A DNA stretch of 17,188 nucleotides from Verrucomicrobiales bacterium. GTDB taxonomy: Bacteria; Verrucomicrobiota; Verrucomicrobiia; Verrucomicrobiales; DEV007. This document shows positions 13,578 to 17,188 of the stretch, piece by piece (position 1 is the stretch's first letter; every line of letters starts with the position of its first letter). Where the stretch lies: the NCBI GenBank assembly GCA_013911195.1, contig JACETS010000038.1:1-17188 (forward strand), in the 5' to 3' direction. The position numbers and the translations under genes are program-made. The notes under the pieces are model-generated. The model was not told the origin of the DNA and ran no database searches. It was given only the letters and a program-made list of their open reading frames with translations.

Positions 13578-14471
13578 ATGTTCAAACTCGGCATACTTTT
13601 TTTGACCACCCTTTGTTACCTATCGCCAGGAGTTTTATCTAGAGCCGCTGATCCTGATTTTCGTAGTATTAAGGCTGATTTAAAAGTGCCACCTCTTGTA
13701 GAAGAAAATATAGGGCCTGGAATAAGAACAAAAATTAGAAGCACTGAGTATCAAAATGGGATCTATCATGTTCTTTATTTACCAAAGGATTGGAAGCCAC
13801 ATAAAAAATATCCTGTCATTGTTGAGTATGCGGGTAATGGCCCATACCATGATCGCAATGGAGATATTAGTACTGGTTTAGTTGAGGGAAGTAAGCTTGG
13901 TTATGGTTTATCGGGTGGAGAGGGCTATATATGGTTATGTCTTCCTTATCTTAATTCGAAAGGTACCGAAAATGTTCGTAAATGGTGGGGGGATACTCCC
14001 AACTATGATCCGATTCCAACGGTTGAATATTGTAAACATACTGTTAAAAGTGTTTGTCATAAATTTGGTGGAGATCAAAAAAGAATCATCTTGTGTGGTT
14101 TTTCTAGAGGTGCCATAGCCTGTAATTTTATAGGTCTATATGATGATGAAATTTCAAAACTATGGGCGGGATTTATTCCTTATAGTCACTATGATGGTGT
14201 TCGGAAATGGGTGTATCCGGGTTCAGATAAAGTTTCGGCCATTAAAAGGATGAGTCGTTTGGCGGGAAGGCCTCAACTCATTCTTAGCGAATCATTCAAG
14301 AGTAATCAATTAACCAAAAAATATATAAAAAGTTCGGAGGGGAATGGTCAATTCACTTTTATGGAAACTGGTTTTCGAAATCACAATGATGAATGGATCT
14401 TAAGACCAAGTCACACAAGAAAATCCGCTCGTGCCTGGCTTGAGAAGATTGTGTCAGTTCCAAAACACTAA
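13578..14471 (+). CDS. Exported alpha/beta hydrolase (esterase/prolyl oligopeptidase-like)
   Basis: A 297-residue protein with a signal peptide (residues 1-23, ending SRA). The core has an alpha/beta-hydrolase pattern: YHVLYLPKDWKPHKKYPVIVEYAG at the first strands, the nucleophile elbow G174-F-S176-R-G178 with Ser as nucleophile, and a candidate catalytic His at H269 (FRNHNDEW) near the C-terminus. The acid residue is not certain. Such exported hydrolases are common in polysaccharide-degrading planctomycete/verrucomicrobial genomes and often remove ester groups from glycans, so together with the neighbouring sialate-O-acetylesterase-like enzyme and sulfatase a glycan role is plausible. It converges with the esterase gene with 10 bp between the stop codons. 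Confidence 0.78.
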   Translation: MFKLGILFLTTLCYLSPGVLSRAADPDFRSIKADLKVPPLVEENIGPGIRTKIRSTEYQNGIYHVLYLPKDWKPHKKYPVIVEYAGNGPYHDRNGDISTGLVEGSKLGYGLSGGEGYIWLCLPYLNSKGTENVRKWWGDTPNYDPIPTVEYCKHTVKSVCHKFGGDQKRIILCGFSRGAIACNFIGLYDDEISKLWAGFIPYSHYDGVRKWVYPGSDKVSAIKRMSRLAGRPQLILSESFKSNQLTKKYIKSSEGNGQFTFMETGFRNHNDEWILRPSHTRKSARAWLEKIVSVPKH

Positions 14472-14481
14472 TAGAGGAAGT

Positions 14482-16152
14482 TTATTCCTTTTTCCTTAGG
14501 TAAGATCCGGTTGATTGGTGCGGGGTCATGGGCCAATTGTCAGAACGAAAAGGATAAGCCGGTAGCTCTCTAGCGTTCATTAATCCGCCGATCGGCAAAT
14601 TTGAGAAAGCGTATCGCACCGCTACAGGGTTCTCTACTTCATCGCACCAGACTTCTATTTGGGGTTTTTTATTAATCTTAGACTGTGTGATTTTTGCTTT
14701 GGCATGATGAAATTTTTTATCCTCTCCAGCTAATACAAAACCAACATCCACATCCTGATCCAGTCTTAAGCCTCGATCTGTTCCTTCCTCAAAAGTAACA
14801 TAGGCTTTACCTGACTCAAATTTCGCTTCTTTAAAAAGTGGTCCTTGCCATTCTAATTGATCGTTTGATCCGAATTTCTTGATTTTGTAAACTTCTGATA
14901 ATGCCCATCTGGCTGATCTTTCGCCTACGGGATGTTTTCGGCCGGGATGAATACTGCCATTTGAGTTGGTGTCATAGGTGACAATGAGTCCGGTGTTATT
15001 TGTATTGAGCCACGTATCCAGTTGGATTTCTCGAACTACGTTGCAGTGGTGATTCATATCATATTCCATGGACCTTCTATTACTCCAACCTGCAATTTGG
15101 ATGATGCCAAAATGTAAATCTGGGTCTTGGAATGCCTTTCTCCAGTCTGATATCACTGAAGGGAACGTCCGGTAGAATGGTTTCCAAGATGTACCAAAAG
15201 AATTATTTTCTCCTTGATAGAAAAGTATTCCCCTGACGGTTGCATTTGAAATCGGAATGAGAGATCCATTATACATTCCGGCAGGTTGACGGCCTTCGCC
15301 TGGATTCTTGTACTCGTTGGCATTTGGTTTGCGTGGCTCTTTCGCGCCTTTTTCTTTTGCCTCAGCACTTTTCTTTTCCCATTCGGCAAGATCTTGAGCT
15401 AACCGTTTTTTCGCCCCTTCTTCTTTTCCTCCATCAATCCAAGATTGATATCTGGCATCGAATTTTTTGATGTCCTCTTCCATTTCAGGTATCATTTTAA
15501 GAGTGTTTTTTTTGCACCAGTGTTGAGCCATGGTTCCACCCCATGAATTTTCTATGATTCCAATTGGTACTCGAAGTTGGCGATGGAGGCGTCTGGCGAA
15601 GTAATAAGCTACTGCACTACAATTCTCAACCTTTGGAGGAATGGCTTTTTGCCACTTACCTATCCAGTCTGTCGGTTTACCTTTTGAAAAATCATCTAAC
15701 TCTGTTGGGCTTGCTACGTTGGGTAGTTTTAGAAAACGAATTTCTGGATAGTTGGCCGCAGGAATCTCGATGTCTGCGTTGGTAGATCCACGAAGCGTCC
15801 AAGCCATGTTGCTCTGTCCTCCGCAGACCCAGACTTCACCTACCAGTATATCTTCTATTTTAATTTCATTTCCCTCAGATTTGACCGACATCGCTCGGGG
15901 TTTCGAAGATGCCTTTAGTGGCCCTATTGTAATTGTCCATTTTCCTGCGTCGTCGGATTGAGCTGTTTTAGTTTCATTGCCGAATCTGAGATTAATGGAC
16001 TGATTTGGATTTGCAGAACCCCAGATATTGATGGGCTTATCTCGTTGAAAGACGATACCGTCAGAGAAAGTATTTGCTAGTTTTAGATTTTTTCCTGATA
16101 GGCTTGAATTGATTGTGATAAATAAGGAAAAAAGAAGAAAATATTTCGTCAT
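14482..16152 (-). CDS. Sialate O-acetylesterase-like SGNH hydrolase
   Basis: A 556-residue exported carbohydrate esterase of the sialate-O-acetylesterase/DUF303 type, which removes acetyl groups from sialic acid or plant/algal glycans. A signal peptide covers residues 1-20. An N-terminal beta domain (KLANTFSDGIVFQRDKPINIWG) precedes the catalytic SGNH core: G111-GQS114-NM with nucleophile Ser, ENSWGGTMAQHW (201-212), GILFYQGENNS (308-318) and D394...I401-H402-P for the Asp/His pair. Residues about 225-290 are a charged, Lys/Glu-rich helical insertion, probably a coiled coil, found in a subset of such enzymes. The C-terminal region (from about 420) is a beta domain. The specific substrate is not determinable. 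It is divergent from the sulfatase gene, with 161 bp between. Confidence 0.92.
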   Translation of the reverse strand: MTKYFLLFSLFITINSSLSGKNLKLANTFSDGIVFQRDKPINIWGSANPNQSINLRFGNETKTAQSDDAGKWTITIGPLKASSKPRAMSVKSEGNEIKIEDILVGEVWVCGGQSNMAWTLRGSTNADIEIPAANYPEIRFLKLPNVASPTELDDFSKGKPTDWIGKWQKAIPPKVENCSAVAYYFARRLHRQLRVPIGIIENSWGGTMAQHWCKKNTLKMIPEMEEDIKKFDARYQSWIDGGKEEGAKKRLAQDLAEWEKKSAEAKEKGAKEPRKPNANEYKNPGEGRQPAGMYNGSLIPISNATVRGILFYQGENNSFGTSWKPFYRTFPSVISDWRKAFQDPDLHFGIIQIAGWSNRRSMEYDMNHHCNVVREIQLDTWLNTNNTGLIVTYDTNSNGSIHPGRKHPVGERSARWALSEVYKIKKFGSNDQLEWQGPLFKEAKFESGKAYVTFEEGTDRGLRLDQDVDVGFVLAGEDKKFHHAKAKITQSKINKKPQIEVWCDEVENPVAVRYAFSNLPIGGLMNARELPAYPFRSDNWPMTPHQSTGSYLRKKE

Positions 16153-16313
16153 GTTGTGATAAGGCCATGATTATAAAAAAAGGTCAACACTGGACGTTTT
16201 TAAAAGAATTTAATAATTAGCGAATCGTTTAGAATATTTGCTCAAAAATTTGAATTTCTTTATTGGAGCTAGCAGGATTTTGTTCAGACTAGATTTGGAG
16301 ATTGATCCTAGAA

Positions 16314-17188
16314 ATGAAAATAAAATTTAAAACGCCACTCATATTAACTTTACTTTTTTTTGTTAATTTCAGTTTTGCGAAAAATCAAAAATTCAACGTA
16401 CTATTCATTATATCTGATGATCTGACTTCGACTGCCTTATCCTGTTATGGTAATACGGTTTGTAAGACGCCAAATATCGATAGACTAGCAGAAAGGGGTA
16501 CTCGGTTTACCAGAGCATATTGTCAGGGTACTTATTGTGGTCCATCGAGAGCTAGTTTTATGTCTGGCTACTATCCACACGCCACTGGAGTATTGGGTTA
16601 CAAAAGTCCTCGACCTAAAATCGGAGAACGTGCCACTTGGTCTCAGCACTTCAAAAATAATGGTTATTATGCTGCTAGAGTAAGTAAGATTTTTCATATG
16701 GGTGTGCCAATCGGCATAGAACAGGGCAGTAATGGGGCCGATGATGAGGCGTCTTGGACTGAACGTTTTAATAGTAAGGGGCCTGAATGGAAAGCGCCAG
16801 GTGAAGGTGAGACTCTTCAGAATAATCCTGACGGCAAGAAGCCTGCAGTGGGGGGTAATACTTTTGTGGTCGTTGAAGCAGATGGAGATGACCTTGTGCA
16901 TTCCGATGGAAAGACTGCGAAAAAAGCCGTTGAATTAATTCACCTTCATAAGGATAAACCTTTTTGGTTGGGAGTCGGATTCGTCCGTCCGCATGTTCCT
17001 TTTGTTGCTCCTAGATCGTACTACCGTCCATTTAAGCCATACAGTAAGATGGTGCTGCCACCAAAAATCGAAGGCGATTGGGATGATATTCCTAAGCCAG
17101 GGATTAATTATTGTACCAGCCAGAATATGAAAATGGATATACGCCGCCAAAAGAAATCCATCGGCGGTTATTATGCTTCTGTTGCATA
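16314..17188 (+). CDS. Sulfatase, iduronate-2-sulfatase-like, formylglycine type (3' end cut by window edge)
   Basis: The gene runs from ATG 16314 past the window end, 291 complete codons visible. A signal peptide covers residues 1-22 (ending SFA). NVLFIISDDL gives the first calcium-binding acidic pair (D35-D36). TPNIDRLAERGTRFTRAYC is the usual sulfatase N-terminal stretch, and C75-G-P-S-R79-ASFMSG is the Cys-type maturation signature, where Cys becomes formylglycine by an anaerobic or aerobic maturase encoded elsewhere. GVGFVRPHVPFVAP matches iduronate-2-sulfatase-like enzymes. It is probably exported and acts on sulfated algal or host glycans (inference from the family). The chosen ATG is the only one giving a signal peptide. 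Confidence 0.93.
   Translation, partial: MKIKFKTPLILTLLFFVNFSFAKNQKFNVLFIISDDLTSTALSCYGNTVCKTPNIDRLAERGTRFTRAYCQGTYCGPSRASFMSGYYPHATGVLGYKSPRPKIGERATWSQHFKNNGYYAARVSKIFHMGVPIGIEQGSNGADDEASWTERFNSKGPEWKAPGEGETLQNNPDGKKPAVGGNTFVVVEADGDDLVHSDGKTAKKAVELIHLHKDKPFWLGVGFVRPHVPFVAPRSYYRPFKPYSKMVLPPKIEGDWDDIPKPGINYCTSQNMKMDIRRQKKSIGGYYASVA

Noticed and set aside
16485..16901. Minus-strand 138-residue frame opposite the sulfatase.
   Set aside because: It is antisense to the conserved sulfatase signature and calcium-site region, which clearly is the coding strand.

Overview
The window looks like a chromosomal segment of a low-GC (roughly 40 %), Gram-negative marine bacterium of the Planctomycetota-Verrucomicrobiota-Lentisphaerota type, most likely Verrucomicrobiota. 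This placement is inference. It rests on the mix of Cys-type sulfatase, sialate-O-acetylesterase-like SGNH hydrolase, Tat-exported TIM-barrel isomerase and SdrD-B-like/calcineurin phosphoesterase, on outer-membrane beta-barrels, and on A/T-rich leaders without clear Shine-Dalgarno sequences. No rRNA, tRNA, CRISPR array or insertion sequence was seen.

Layout. 1-1303 (-): partial calcineurin-like phosphoesterase. 1467-2426 (+): exported sugar-phosphate isomerase/epimerase-like TIM barrel. 2441-3496 (-): selD, whose true start lies 30 codons beyond the longest open frame because its catalytic residue is an in-frame TGA (selenocysteine). 3627-3971 (+): small Cys-rich exported protein. 4089-5132 (+): outer-membrane beta-barrel whose full frame includes two in-frame TGA codons spaced as UxxU next to the signal-peptide cleavage site, followed by a strong SECIS-like hairpin. 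5161-5194: terminator. 5463-11274 (+): seven-gene cluster (ABC ATPase, Tat-lipoprotein binding protein, permease, OsmC-like protein, acyl-CoA-dehydrogenase-fold flavoprotein, second OsmC-like protein, cyanase). 11450-12700 (+): porin. 12724-12761: terminator. 12866-13552 (+): DUF429. 13578-14471 (+): exported alpha/beta hydrolase. 14482-16152 (-): sialate-O-acetylesterase-like enzyme. 16314-end (+): sulfatase, cut by the window edge.

Two systems stand out. The first is a selenium locus: a Sec-containing SelD divergent from a Cys-rich protein and a two-Sec beta-barrel. Both TGA contexts are followed, at the distance known for E. coli fdhF, by a hairpin with the same CCC-GGUC-GGG core. Conventional gene calling truncates both proteins.

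The second is a probable cyanate-releasing pathway. An importer of the nitrate/cyanate/sulfonate class, a flavin monooxygenase-like enzyme, two OsmC-like thiol proteins and cyanase are encoded together, with a porin behind them. The operon and the porin each have a sigma-54 type -24/-12 promoter, and each has a near-identical 15-bp upstream site (ATGAATnnTTTTCAT or a close variant) at an enhancer-like distance. This suggests one nitrogen- or substrate-responsive regulon. The substrate is not known; cyanate itself, thiocyanate or another small N/S compound that yields cyanate are candidates.
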